Source: Bdellovibrio sp. ZAP7 (GTDB taxonomy: Bacteria > Bdellovibrionota > Bdellovibrionia > Bdellovibrionales > Bdellovibrionaceae). Taken from it: a DNA stretch of 64,000 nt. The translations under genes were made by a program, and so were the position numbers. Where the stretch lies: positions 1,612,001 to 1,676,000 of the forward strand of contig NZ_CP030082.1 in assembly GCF_006874645.1 (NCBI RefSeq). Reading direction: 5' to 3'. Under the pieces are notes generated by a model. That model made no database searches and was not told the origin of the DNA. It saw only the letters and a list, made by a program, of their open reading frames with translations. This document shows, in pieces, positions 1 through 8,039 of this stretch (within the stretch, counting starts at the first letter, position 1; the number at the start of each line of letters is the position of its first letter).

Positions 1-356
1 TCAACAAAAAGAAAAAAGATCTTGAGAAAAAAGAAGCTGATCTGAAAAAGATGGGCGAAGATCTTGAAAAGAAAAAATCAGTTCTATCTGAAGATGCTCT
101 TGGTAAAAAACAAGCAGAATTCCAGGAAGAAATGATCAAGTACCGTGATATCGTAGGCAAAAGCCAGATGGAAATTCAAAAGAAAGAGCGCGAATTGACG
201 GCTCCAATTTTGACTAAAATGAAAACAGTTATTGGTAAATTGGCAAAGGACAAAGGTTACACTTTGGTTCTTGAGAATAACCAAGGTGTTTTGTACTCCA
301 CTCCGGACTCTGACCTTACAGACGAAGTGATTAAGGCCTACGAGAAAGAAAAATAG
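1..356 (+). CDS. skp: Skp/OmpH-family periplasmic chaperone, C-terminal part
   Basis: The frame is open from the first bases of the window (codons start at base 3), so only the C-terminal part of about 118 residues is present. It is extremely rich in Lys and Glu with heptad-like spacing, which matches the coiled-coil tentacles of Skp. It ends in the strand segment seen after the coil in this family (around KDKGYTLVLENNQGVLY). Skp holds unfolded outer-membrane proteins in the periplasm. In many Gram-negatives skp sits just before lpxD-fabZ-lpxA; here lpxA follows directly and lpxD and fabZ are absent from this spot. A strong terminator separates the two genes. Confidence 0.85.
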   Translation, partial: NKKKKDLEKKEADLKKMGEDLEKKKSVLSEDALGKKQAEFQEEMIKYRDIVGKSQMEIQKKERELTAPILTKMKTVIGKLAKDKGYTLVLENNQGVLYSTPDSDLTDEVIKAYEKEK

Positions 357-368
357 TTTTGAAAACTC

Positions 369-395
369 AAAGGGCCCTAACGGGGCCCTTTTTAA
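369..395 (+). terminator. Rho-independent terminator after skp
   Basis: AAGGGCCC and GGGCCCTT form an 8-bp stem around a short TAACG loop, followed by a T-run. It lies 13 bases after the skp stop and before lpxA, so lpxA probably needs its own promoter or read-through. Confidence 0.85.
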
Positions 396-434
396 ATTCA
401 AGCATAGCAAAGTTGCATTTAGGATACAGTTTAC

Positions 435-1259
435 ATGGCAAATTATAAAGTACACCCTACAAGCGTCCTTTCCCCAGATGTTGAATTAGCCGATGATGTT
501 GAAATCGGACCTTACTGCCTTATTCAAGGTAAAGTAAAAATCGGAAAAGGTACGTACGTAGAAGGTCACGTCACTTTGGGATCTCGCTACGGGATTTTGG
601 AAATCGGCGAGAACAATCATTTCTGTCCAGGTGCCGTTATCGGTGGTGCTCCTCAAGACGTTTCTTATAAAAATGAACCGACATATCTTATCATCGGGAA
701 CAACAATATGTTCCGTGAGTTCACGACTGTGAACTTGGCGACTTCTAAAGGTGATAAAAAAACTGAAATCGGAAACAACTGTTACTTCATGGCATACACT
801 CACGTGGGTCATGATTGTAAGTTGGGTAATAACGTTATTATGGCGAACAACACTCATTTGGGTGGTCACTGTGAAATTGCTGACGGCGTATTTATCGGTG
901 GTATGAGCGCACTTAATCAATTCACTAAAGTCGGCAAAATGGCCTTCATCGCGGGCAGCAGCATCGTTAACAAAGATATTCTGCCATTCTGCCGTGCTCA
1001 AGGGACTTACGCGACAATTCGCGCGACCAACAAAATCGGTTTGGCACGTAAAGGTTACGACCGTGCCGAAATCACGAACGTGCATAAAGCGATTCGTATA
1101 TTGATCATGGGTTCCCACACTGTTGAAGAAGGCATCAAACGTATTCAAGAAGAATGCACGATGAGCCCGAACATTGAATATTTCATTAACTTTATCCGTT
1201 CTTCTAAACGCGGTATCGCGGTGAACAGAACTCCTAAAGGCTGGCAAGAAGATGAGTAA
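435..1259 (+). CDS. lpxA: Acyl-ACP--UDP-N-acetylglucosamine O-acyltransferase
   Basis: First enzyme of lipid A synthesis, cytosolic, transferring a 3-hydroxyacyl chain from ACP to the UDP-sugar. The 274-residue length is close to family size. Residues 1-190 are hexapeptide repeats of a left-handed beta helix and the rest is the helical C-terminal domain. His126 in the motif THVGHDC aligns by eye with the E. coli catalytic base His125. Gly174 aligns with the E. coli acyl-chain ruler Gly173. Asn161 (in ALNQF) stands where E. coli has His160. The 3' end overlaps the next gene by 8 bp, so the two are translationally coupled. With a Gfo/Idh dehydrogenase next to it, the acceptor could be a 3-amino sugar instead of UDP-GlcNAc (inference). 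Confidence 0.95.
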   Translation: MANYKVHPTSVLSPDVELADDVEIGPYCLIQGKVKIGKGTYVEGHVTLGSRYGILEIGENNHFCPGAVIGGAPQDVSYKNEPTYLIIGNNNMFREFTTVNLATSKGDKKTEIGNNCYFMAYTHVGHDCKLGNNVIMANNTHLGGHCEIADGVFIGGMSALNQFTKVGKMAFIAGSSIVNKDILPFCRAQGTYATIRATNKIGLARKGYDRAEITNVHKAIRILIMGSHTVEEGIKRIQEECTMSPNIEYFINFIRSSKRGIAVNRTPKGWQEDE

Positions 1260-2178
1260 GAAATTGCGTGGCGCCGTTGTGGGCGTGGGTTACTTGGGTA
1301 ACTTTCATGCTCAAAAGTATAAAAACAATCCCCATGTTCAACTTGTGGGTGTTTGTGATCATTTCCCGGCGCAAGCTGATAAAATCGCAGCAGAACTTGG
1401 AGTACAAAGCTTTCACCATCCTCAAGATCTGATTGGTCAAGTGGACCTGGTTACGATTGCAGCCAGTACTCAGAGTCACTATGAAGTGGCGAAATTGTTT
1501 TTGCAAAACGGTATTCACGTGAACGTTGAAAAGCCGATCACGGCAACAGTTCCTCAAGCCGAAGAATTGTTGGCCTTGGCTGAAAAACACAAAGTGAAAT
1601 TGGCTGTGGGTCATATCGAAAGATTCAACCCTTCAGTGAATGAACTTAAAAAACACATGAAGAATGTCAGCACGATCGAGCTGATCAGAACGGCGCCTTA
1701 CAAAGCGCGCGGTGCTGATGTCAGCGTTCTTCATGACCTGGCAATTCACGATATGGATTTGTTGTTCTGGTTGACGGGCAGTGAAATAGAATCCTTCGTG
1801 GCTTCCGGTACAAAATTAGTTTCTCCAGAATTGGATACAGCGTCGATTTCTTTCAAAATGAAAAATGGTATTCACGCGATCATCACGGTCAGCCGTATTG
1901 CGCCCGTGGCACAACGCTCGGTTCGCGTTGTCCAGGACGACTGCACTCTGTTTGCAAACACAGGCATTCATGAACTTGAAAAAGTTGAAAAGGGTCCTGG
2001 CGGCGATGAGCTGACGAAAGTGACGAAGTGGACTGTTGAAAAAGCCGATGCTCTTCAAAAAGAAACTGATGCTTTCGTCGATGCAGTTTTGAACGATAAA
2101 GTTCCTGTGGTGACAGGTCTTGATGGTTTGAAAGCCTTGCGTGCAATTGAAGACATTCAAAAAATGATTGGTAAGTAA
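1252..2178 (+). CDS. Gfo/Idh/MocA-family NAD-dependent dehydrogenase in the lipid A operon (GnnA-like candidate)
   Basis: 308 residues. The N-terminal Rossmann fold has the glycine motif GVGYLGNFHA near residue 11 and the family EKPITAT motif near residue 94. The C-terminal substrate domain includes the HDLAIHDMDLLFWL segment near residues 160-173. The gene overlaps lpxA by 8 bp and ends directly against the lpxB start, so it is an integral operon member. In Acidithiobacillus and Leptospira, GnnA of this family oxidises UDP-GlcNAc at C3 so that GnnB can add an amine, giving lipid A built on 2,3-diamino glucose. Bdellovibrio lipid A is reported to contain that diamino sugar, so a GnnA role is a good inference. 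No GnnB-like aminotransferase lies in this window. Confidence 0.85.
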   Translation: MSKKLRGAVVGVGYLGNFHAQKYKNNPHVQLVGVCDHFPAQADKIAAELGVQSFHHPQDLIGQVDLVTIAASTQSHYEVAKLFLQNGIHVNVEKPITATVPQAEELLALAEKHKVKLAVGHIERFNPSVNELKKHMKNVSTIELIRTAPYKARGADVSVLHDLAIHDMDLLFWLTGSEIESFVASGTKLVSPELDTASISFKMKNGIHAIITVSRIAPVAQRSVRVVQDDCTLFANTGIHELEKVEKGPGGDELTKVTKWTVEKADALQKETDAFVDAVLNDKVPVVTGLDGLKALRAIEDIQKMIGK

Positions 2179-3330
2179 ATGGATCAAGTATTGTTCGTGG
2201 CCGCCGAGGCCTCCAGCGTCACTTATGCTCAAAGAATCCTTGAGACCTGGAAAAAGCAGGGTCGTAAGATCCATGCTTTTGGTGTCGGCAGTCAGGACAT
2301 GGAAAACTTAGGCTTTGAACGCCTGGGTAAATCCGAAGAAATGGCCGTGGTGGGCGCAGCTGAAATTATCGCAGCCTACAAACCTCTGAAGGCGGTTTTT
2401 GACAGCCTTGTTCGCGAAGCTGAAAAACGTCGTCCTAAAGTGGCCGTGGTCATGGATTATCCGGAATTCAATCTGATGCTTGCTAAGAAATTACACGCGA
2501 TGGGGATTCCGGTTGTTTATTATATTTCTCCGCAAGTTTGGGCATGGCGCAAAGGCCGTGTTCACACAATTAAAAAATACTGCAAAAAAGTTTTCGTTCT
2601 TTTCCCGTTCGAAGTTCCTTTTTACGAAGAGCACGGCGTGCCCGTGGATTTCGTGGGACATCCATTATTGGATGAGTTGGACGAGCGCCTGATTGATGAT
2701 CCGTCTTATCTTAAGATTCATCGCAATCAAGTAGGTATCCGTGACGATGAAATCGTTTTGGGTTTAATGCCGGGCAGTCGTCGTCTGGAACTGAAACAGC
2801 ATTTCCAAATTCAGTTGGATGCCGCACGTATTTTATCTAAGAAACATGCGAATCTTAAAATCGTCATTCTGACAGCTCCTACTTTCTCGAAAGAGAAAAT
2901 GCAGGACTATCTGGAAGACTTCCGCCTGCCATACATACTTTTAAAAGATGAGCCATTCCGCATGATCCATTTGGTGGATATGATGCTTGTTGCTTCAGGT
3001 ACGGCTACGTTGCAGGTTGGGCTTTTGCAAAAACCAATGGTCATCATGTACAAAATGAAATGGTTGACCGGAATCTTTGCACGTCTTTTGGTTCGCGGAA
3101 CCAAGTACTATGGCTTGGTGAATTTGATCTTGGGCAAAGAAGCTGTCCCTGAACGATTCCAGGGTGATGTGACGGCAGAAAATATGGCGGCCTTATTGGA
3201 TCGTTATATTACCGATGCGGCTTACAAAGCTTCTGTGAAAAAAGATCTCGCGTCTCTGCGCTCTCATTTGGGTGATAAAGGTGCCACAAACCGCGTGGTC
3301 AAAGCATTGGATGAGTATCTGACAGTATGA
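2179..3330 (+). CDS. lpxB: Lipid-A-disaccharide synthase
   Basis: 383 residues, full length for LpxB, a GT19 glycosyltransferase at the inner face of the inner membrane. It joins lipid X to UDP-diacyl-sugar to form the beta-1,6 disaccharide. Recognisable segments are the N-terminal FVAAEASS, the YYISPQVWAWR motif near residues 114-124, VDFVGHPLLDE near residue 156, LGLMPGSRR near residue 194 and the C-terminal VASGTATLQ. It starts immediately after the stop of the preceding dehydrogenase and overlaps lpxK by 4 bp. Confidence 0.96.
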   Translation: MDQVLFVAAEASSVTYAQRILETWKKQGRKIHAFGVGSQDMENLGFERLGKSEEMAVVGAAEIIAAYKPLKAVFDSLVREAEKRRPKVAVVMDYPEFNLMLAKKLHAMGIPVVYYISPQVWAWRKGRVHTIKKYCKKVFVLFPFEVPFYEEHGVPVDFVGHPLLDELDERLIDDPSYLKIHRNQVGIRDDEIVLGLMPGSRRLELKQHFQIQLDAARILSKKHANLKIVILTAPTFSKEKMQDYLEDFRLPYILLKDEPFRMIHLVDMMLVASGTATLQVGLLQKPMVIMYKMKWLTGIFARLLVRGTKYYGLVNLILGKEAVPERFQGDVTAENMAALLDRYITDAAYKASVKKDLASLRSHLGDKGATNRVVKALDEYLTV

Positions 3331-4343
3331 AGCCTTATTTAAAACCGCTTTCCTATCTTTACGAACGTGTCGTGAGTATTAAGAACTCAATGTACGATCG
3401 TGGAATGATCGGTGCCTACAAAGCGCCGGTGAAAGTGATCAGCATCGGAAATTTGACAGTGGGCGGGACGGGGAAAACTCCGATCACGGACTTCTGTTTA
3501 AAAGCTTTGGTGCGTGACGGAAAAAAAGTGGCCGTGGTCAGTCGTTCTTATCGTGCGGATGCCTCGGCTTCGGTGCGTGTGGATGTCACACATCCCCATG
3601 CGGCCCGCTATTACGGTGACGAGCCGGTATTACTTGCGCAGGCCAATCCCGAAGTGACAGTCTTTGTTGGAGACAGCAAATGGCGTACAGCCGAGTACTC
3701 GACCCGAAATCATGGACCCTTTGATGTGATCTTGGTTGATGATGGATTTCAGCATCGTAAATTGCACCGCGATTTTAATATCGTGATTCTGGATGCAACA
3801 GAACCTTGGGCTAACTATCAAGTTGTTCCTGAAGGTCGCGGTCGTGAATCCTGGGATGGGTTGCAACGTGCCGATTTAATTTTATTCACAAAGTGCAATC
3901 TTGCAGACGAGCAGAGTTTAAAACAGGTGCAAAGCCATTTACCTCCGGGTAAAGAAATTTTGTATTTTGGTTATGAGATTGTCGATATCCATAACGGAGA
4001 GTTGACTCTGCCGACTGAGACATTGCGGGGGAAAAAACTTTTCCTGGTCTCTGCCATTGCTCGTCCAGACGTTTTTGAAAAAATGATGCGTGCTTATGGT
4101 GAGATCTCAAAAAAGAGCCTGCACTATCGTGACCATCACCAGTATTCAAATGAGGATGCGCAAAAGATTGCCGCTGAATTTGAAAAATCCGGCTGTGACT
4201 ATTTAGTGACGACCTCCAAAGATGCGGTCAAACTTCGTCGACTTTTGCCGGATCCTAAGCTGCTTTGGAGCACCAATCTTCAGGTGGAAGAATTCGGAGA
4301 CAAAGGACGTCTGCATGAGATTATTGGTCAGCTTTTTAGCTAA
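3327..4343 (+). CDS. lpxK: Tetraacyldisaccharide 4'-kinase
   Basis: 338 residues. LpxK is an inner-membrane-associated P-loop kinase that phosphorylates the 4' position of the lipid A precursor. The Walker A motif GGTGKTP lies at about residues 46-52, and the DDGFQHRKLHRD segment carries conserved Asp/His residues. Its start overlaps the lpxB stop by 4 bp (ATGA). Published work on Bdellovibrio lipid A describes mannose in place of phosphate, so an intact kinase here would mean the phosphates are added and later replaced (inference). The 3' end overlaps the next gene by 29 bp. Confidence 0.94.
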   Translation: MKPYLKPLSYLYERVVSIKNSMYDRGMIGAYKAPVKVISIGNLTVGGTGKTPITDFCLKALVRDGKKVAVVSRSYRADASASVRVDVTHPHAARYYGDEPVLLAQANPEVTVFVGDSKWRTAEYSTRNHGPFDVILVDDGFQHRKLHRDFNIVILDATEPWANYQVVPEGRGRESWDGLQRADLILFTKCNLADEQSLKQVQSHLPPGKEILYFGYEIVDIHNGELTLPTETLRGKKLFLVSAIARPDVFEKMMRAYGEISKKSLHYRDHHQYSNEDAQKIAAEFEKSGCDYLVTTSKDAVKLRRLLPDPKLLWSTNLQVEEFGDKGRLHEIIGQLFS

Positions 4344-5196
4344 AATCGGAATCTTCTTTAGCAGTGTTTTACCGCGTAAAATTCAAAGACTTTCAGGTTC
4401 TTGGATTGGCTTTCTGTGGTGGGACGTCTTTGGATTTCGCAAAAAGATCGTGCTTGGTAATTTGCAGATTGCCTATCCTGAGTGGACCGATGAACAACGT
4501 AAAAAAGTCGGTCGCGAGTCAGTTTATCAATTGGGCTATAACTTTGGGGAATTCTTTTTTATTCCCAACATGACTCGCCAGTGGGTGGATCAGAATGTGG
4601 TTTTTGAAGGTCTGGAAAACTATGAAAAGGCCAAAGCCCTGGGTAAAGGTTTCTTTTATCTGACTTTGCATCTGGGGAACGGGGATCTGGCGGCGAATGC
4701 TTTATCCGTTATCGGCCAGGATATCAGTATTATTACCAAACGTTTTAAAACTCAGTGGTTCAATGACCTTTGGTTTTCTATTCGTGGTGCGGGTGGAGTG
4801 AAGTACATCGATGCCCATGGGCCGACGAATGCTTTTGATATTCTGAAAGCATTGAAACGTAATTCTGGCTTGGTCTTCGTGCTTGATCAATACATGGGAA
4901 AACCCTTCGGGGTGGCGACCACATTTTTTGGAAAGCGCACAGGTACAGCCTATGGTCTGGCTCTGTTTGCGCAGAAAACCAAAGCGCCGGTATTGCCTAT
5001 CTACACCTATGAGGGAAATGACGGGAAAGTTCATGTCGTTATCGAGCCAGCTATGGACTTGAACGCCTCAATCGTTGAAGATAAGGACCAGAGCATTGTG
5101 AATCTGACACAGTCTTTTTCTGACAAATTGGAAGAGATCGTGCGGAAACATCCGGAACAGTGGATGTGGGTTCACAGACGATGGAAGGACTTTTAG
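4315..5196 (+). CDS. LpxL/HtrB-like lysophospholipid (lipid A) acyltransferase
   Basis: 293 residues with an N-terminal hydrophobic anchor (MRLLVSFLAKIGIFFSSVLP). The family HX4D catalytic motif is His119...Asp124 in LHLGNGD. Further family features are the VFVLDQYMGKPFG segment and the C-terminal PEQWMWVHRRWKDF, typical of LpxL/LpxM/LpxP. It adds secondary acyl chains to lipid A. A longer frame opens at 4222, but that start would lie 122 bp inside lpxK; the ATG at 4315 has AAAGGAC upstream and gives the expected membrane anchor. LpxL versus LpxM specificity cannot be told from sequence alone. Confidence 0.92.
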   Translation: MRLLVSFLAKIGIFFSSVLPRKIQRLSGSWIGFLWWDVFGFRKKIVLGNLQIAYPEWTDEQRKKVGRESVYQLGYNFGEFFFIPNMTRQWVDQNVVFEGLENYEKAKALGKGFFYLTLHLGNGDLAANALSVIGQDISIITKRFKTQWFNDLWFSIRGAGGVKYIDAHGPTNAFDILKALKRNSGLVFVLDQYMGKPFGVATTFFGKRTGTAYGLALFAQKTKAPVLPIYTYEGNDGKVHVVIEPAMDLNASIVEDKDQSIVNLTQSFSDKLEEIVRKHPEQWMWVHRRWKDF

Positions 5197-6311
5197 TGAA
5201 TAAGTGTTCGTTGCTTGCAGGCATTGCTGTACTTTCTCTTTTGACTGCGTGTTCGACTTCGTTTTTGAAGTACGAAAAGCAAGATCAATTAAAAAAGATC
5301 GACGAATTCGATAAAGCGGTAAAAATCGAAGAGCCTTCTGCTCCCGTTGAGGCGAGCGAAAGCACCTCCGCTGCAAAACCGACGGAAGGTGTAAAAAGCA
5401 CACGGGTCACTCCGGCGAAAACTTCCAAAGACTCCAAGTCTGCAAAGGTCGCGGCAACTCCAGCGCCTTTATTCAAAGAGCCTAAAAAAGCTCCATCAAA
5501 AATCAAAAAGGGCTCTAAAGCAGCTGCTCCTGCTCCTGTTGAATCCACTCGTCGTCCACCAGAAATCGAAGACGATGCTGGCTTTAACGGACGTCGTCCC
5601 ATAGTAGATCCTTTCCGTGTGGGTGAGGAAGTCGTGCATGATGTTTCTTACTTTAAAATGTCAGCGGGGGAGTTGCGTTTTAAAACTTTGCCCATGGCCA
5701 CGGTGAATGGTCGCAAATCTTATAAGCACAATATCGCGATTAAAACGATTTCCCTGTTTGCCTCCGTATACACAGTGGAAGATAACGTGGATATTTTCAT
5801 GGATTACGAAACGGTGACGCCGACGGTGTTCGAACTGCACGTGAAGGAATCGGGTCAGTTGCGCGAAGCTAAAATGCTTTTCGATAACGTGAAAAAAATG
5901 GCGACTTACTGGGAAAAGAAAGTCACTAAGCAAGACGGCGAAGAAGAAAAAAGAGAACAGTGGGAGCTTGAAGAGTACGCGCAGAATGTTTACAGCGCGA
6001 TCTATTACATGCGCATGTTCCAATGGGAAATCGGGAAAGAATACGCTTTCAGAGTTTCTAACGATAAAGAAAACCTGGTTTTCTCTGGTAAAGCCATTCG
6101 TAAAGAAGTTTTGGATACGGAGCTGGGGCCGATGAAAGCCATCGTCCTGCAGCCAAATATCACTCTGAAAGGTAAGTTTAAACCTATTGGTGAAAACTTG
6201 ATCTGGCTGTCTGATGACGAGCACAAGTACATCTTACGTATTGAGGCTAAAATCAAAATCGGAACACTTGTTTCCCAAGTCGTTTCTATTAAACCAGGAA
6301 AAGCTCCTTAG
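5196..6311 (+). CDS. DUF3108-type lipoprotein at the end of the lipid A operon
   Basis: 371 residues from a GTG start that shares one base with the preceding stop; GGAAGGA lies 7 bases upstream. The N-terminus is a lipoprotein signal peptide with lipobox LLTAC. Residues 30-130 are a low-complexity Lys/Ala/Pro/Ser linker. The rest resembles the DUF3108 fold (FRVGEEVVHDVSYFKMSAGEL onset, then alternating strands, ending IKIGTLVSQV). DUF3108 proteins are predicted beta-rich envelope proteins of unclear function. Co-transcription with lpx genes suggests a role in outer-membrane or LPS handling, which is inference. ATG codons at 5160 and 5181 are in frame but give poorer signal peptides. Confidence 0.85.
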   Translation: MNKCSLLAGIAVLSLLTACSTSFLKYEKQDQLKKIDEFDKAVKIEEPSAPVEASESTSAAKPTEGVKSTRVTPAKTSKDSKSAKVAATPAPLFKEPKKAPSKIKKGSKAAAPAPVESTRRPPEIEDDAGFNGRRPIVDPFRVGEEVVHDVSYFKMSAGELRFKTLPMATVNGRKSYKHNIAIKTISLFASVYTVEDNVDIFMDYETVTPTVFELHVKESGQLREAKMLFDNVKKMATYWEKKVTKQDGEEEKREQWELEEYAQNVYSAIYYMRMFQWEIGKEYAFRVSNDKENLVFSGKAIRKEVLDTELGPMKAIVLQPNITLKGKFKPIGENLIWLSDDEHKYILRIEAKIKIGTLVSQVVSIKPGKAP

Positions 6312-6326
6312 AGCTTTTCCTACTTT
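6296..6326 (+). terminator. Long hairpin overlapping the DUF3108 stop codon
   Basis: AGGAAAAGCTC and GAGCTTTTCCT form a perfect 11-bp stem with loop CTTA, and the TAG stop lies within it. There is only a weak T-tract after it, so it may be an attenuator instead of a full terminator. A second, weaker copy of the motif (AAAGCCCTTAGAGCTTT) follows at about 6332-6348. Confidence 0.5.
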
Positions 6327-6361
6327 CCGGTAAAGCCCTTAGAGCTTTGCTCATTAAAACT

Positions 6362-6847
6362 ATGAAACTGCAAATCCGTAAAGCCCTTAAATCTGACATC
6401 TCTACTATTTTAAACTTCATCAAGCTTTTGGCGGATTATGAAAAGCTGTCACATGAGGTGGTCGCCACTCCTCAATTGCTGGAAGAACAAATCTTCGGGG
6501 ATAAATCTCCGGTGCAAGTTCTGATTGCAGAACTTGATAGCAAGCCCGTGGGTTTTGCGTTGTATTTTTATAACTTCAGCACGTTCCTGGGTCGCAAAGG
6601 AATCTATCTGGAAGATCTGTTTGTGTTACCAGAAACTCGCGGGCAGGGCGTGGGTAAAAGCTTGCTTCAAGCTCTTGCTGTACAAGCTGTGGCGGAAGGC
6701 TGTGGACGTGTTGAATGGTCCGTTCTTGACTGGAATAAGCCAGCGATTGATTTCTATAAATCGATCGGTGCGGGTCCCATGGATGAGTGGACGGTCTATC
6801 GTCTGACCGGCGAAAATCTAAAAGCCTTTGCAGGTGGAGCTAAATAG
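6362..6847 (+). CDS. GNAT-family N-acetyltransferase
   Basis: 161 residues from ATG 6362. An in-frame TTG at 6347 would lengthen it by 5 residues. The acetyl-CoA binding segment is LEDLFVLPETRGQGVGKSLL, with the R/Q-x-x-G-x-G/A pattern as RGQGVG. The C-terminal VLDWNKPAIDFYKSIGA is the usual GNAT motif B region and resembles diamine/thialysine acetyltransferases. These enzymes acetylate small amines or protein amines in the cytosol; the substrate here is unknown. It ends tail to tail with the next gene with no gap. Confidence 0.9.
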   Translation: MKLQIRKALKSDISTILNFIKLLADYEKLSHEVVATPQLLEEQIFGDKSPVQVLIAELDSKPVGFALYFYNFSTFLGRKGIYLEDLFVLPETRGQGVGKSLLQALAVQAVAEGCGRVEWSVLDWNKPAIDFYKSIGAGPMDEWTVYRLTGENLKAFAGGAK

Positions 6848-7978
6848 TTATTTCGCCTGCTGATCGCGGGCGATGCGTTGGGCGGCCAGGGTCTCGATGA
6901 CTTTGGCTAAAACCAAGTTCTGCGCCAACGTTTTATAAAACGCATTCTGTTCAATTTCTAAAAGCACGGTGTCTCTTTGCGTGGTCACGGTTGCGGTTCT
7001 GACGCCGCCTGAAACTAAAAGTGAGATCTCGCCAAAACAAGTTCCCTGATTCAGAACATTGATGTTTTGACCTTTTTGACTGATCACGACCGAGCCTTGG
7101 ATCACGATGTAGCAAGTGTTTCCAGTTTGCCCTTCACGGAAAAGCACCTGATTCGCCGGAGCCTGCACCAAGCGCCCTGTGAAAATCAAAGCGTCCAGAC
7201 TGTCTGTGGGGAGATCTTTAAAAAATGGCGAGGATAATAAGGCCTGCATTACCCAAAAGCGATGTTGCAGGGCTTGGGCTTTATCAGACTTAATCAAGTT
7301 GTCGTATGCCGGCAGATGGTGAACGCGTAAAACTTCGGAAGCAGAATTGGTGATCACGTCCGCATTTCGCGGCTGATTTAACAGAAATCCACGCTCACCA
7401 AAAAGAGCACCAGATCCAAGTGTCGCGACCAGTTGTCTGCGTGTTTCGGAAATCACTTTGTAAATAGAAGCCTGTCCTTTTAGTAAAACAAAAAGATCGC
7501 GGGAGGTTTGCCCCGAATGAGTGATACGAATATTTGGGGGCACTGTAAACACTTCGGCTTTTTGCAAAAGGTACGAAGCTAAACTTGGTTCTAAAGACCG
7601 AAAGAAGGGCAGAGTTGAGGGGTCTGGCTTTACCTGCCGACCACTCATCACGTCGATAGAGCTAAAAACCAAAGGTGAATCGTCGGAGTTCACTTTCTTA
7701 AAATAGTCTATGACATTTTGATTTGAAATCAATCGCTCCTGAACCAGAAACTGAATCAAACTGTAAAGCTCGCGAAAGCTGACAAGCCAGCCTTGTCCCA
7801 GAAAAAACTGTACCAGGCCCTCAATGGAAGATCCTGATTTGAAAACTTCAAGATAGGAAAACTGCAAGGCATTGAGCTCAAAACTGCCCAACCCCGAGGG
7901 CAGAAATACGGTACCGCCCCCAGCGTGTTTCTGGGTTTTAATGGCTTTAAGTTGAAGTGTTTCCCGTTCGATCTTCAT
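6848..7978 (-). CDS. Protein with two cyclic-nucleotide-binding (cNMP/Crp-type) domains
   Basis: 376 residues. Residues 1-110 are a helical region of unknown type. Two consecutive cNMP beta-barrels follow, at about 130-245 and 250-365. The phosphate-binding cassettes read LFGERGFLLNQPRNADV and CFGEISLLVSGGVRTATV; the second is closer to the canonical FGE...R(T/A)A pattern. No helix-turn-helix or enzymatic domain follows, so it looks like a stand-alone sensor or regulatory subunit, not a transcription factor. Whether it binds cAMP, cGMP or another ligand is not decidable here. It is transcribed alone, convergent with the GNAT gene. Confidence 0.85.
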   Translation of the reverse strand: MKIERETLQLKAIKTQKHAGGGTVFLPSGLGSFELNALQFSYLEVFKSGSSIEGLVQFFLGQGWLVSFRELYSLIQFLVQERLISNQNVIDYFKKVNSDDSPLVFSSIDVMSGRQVKPDPSTLPFFRSLEPSLASYLLQKAEVFTVPPNIRITHSGQTSRDLFVLLKGQASIYKVISETRRQLVATLGSGALFGERGFLLNQPRNADVITNSASEVLRVHHLPAYDNLIKSDKAQALQHRFWVMQALLSSPFFKDLPTDSLDALIFTGRLVQAPANQVLFREGQTGNTCYIVIQGSVVISQKGQNINVLNQGTCFGEISLLVSGGVRTATVTTQRDTVLLEIEQNAFYKTLAQNLVLAKVIETLAAQRIARDQQAK

Positions 7979-8039
7979 TCCAGAGTCTTATCGGAAAAAG
8001 GGTTCTCGTTTTCTCCGAGCCCTTGGTCTTGAATTTATC

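Noticed and set aside
486-1247. A 253-residue open frame on the minus strand inside lpxA
   Set aside because: It is the antisense of a well-supported gene, lacks any domain or ribosome site, and similar frames lie opposite nusA (54505-55470) and pnp (60950-61828). These arise from codon bias.
4222-4314. Longer start for the LpxL-like gene
   Set aside because: It would lie 122 bp inside lpxK and the extra residues are the out-of-frame reading of lpxK; ATG 4315 has a ribosome site.
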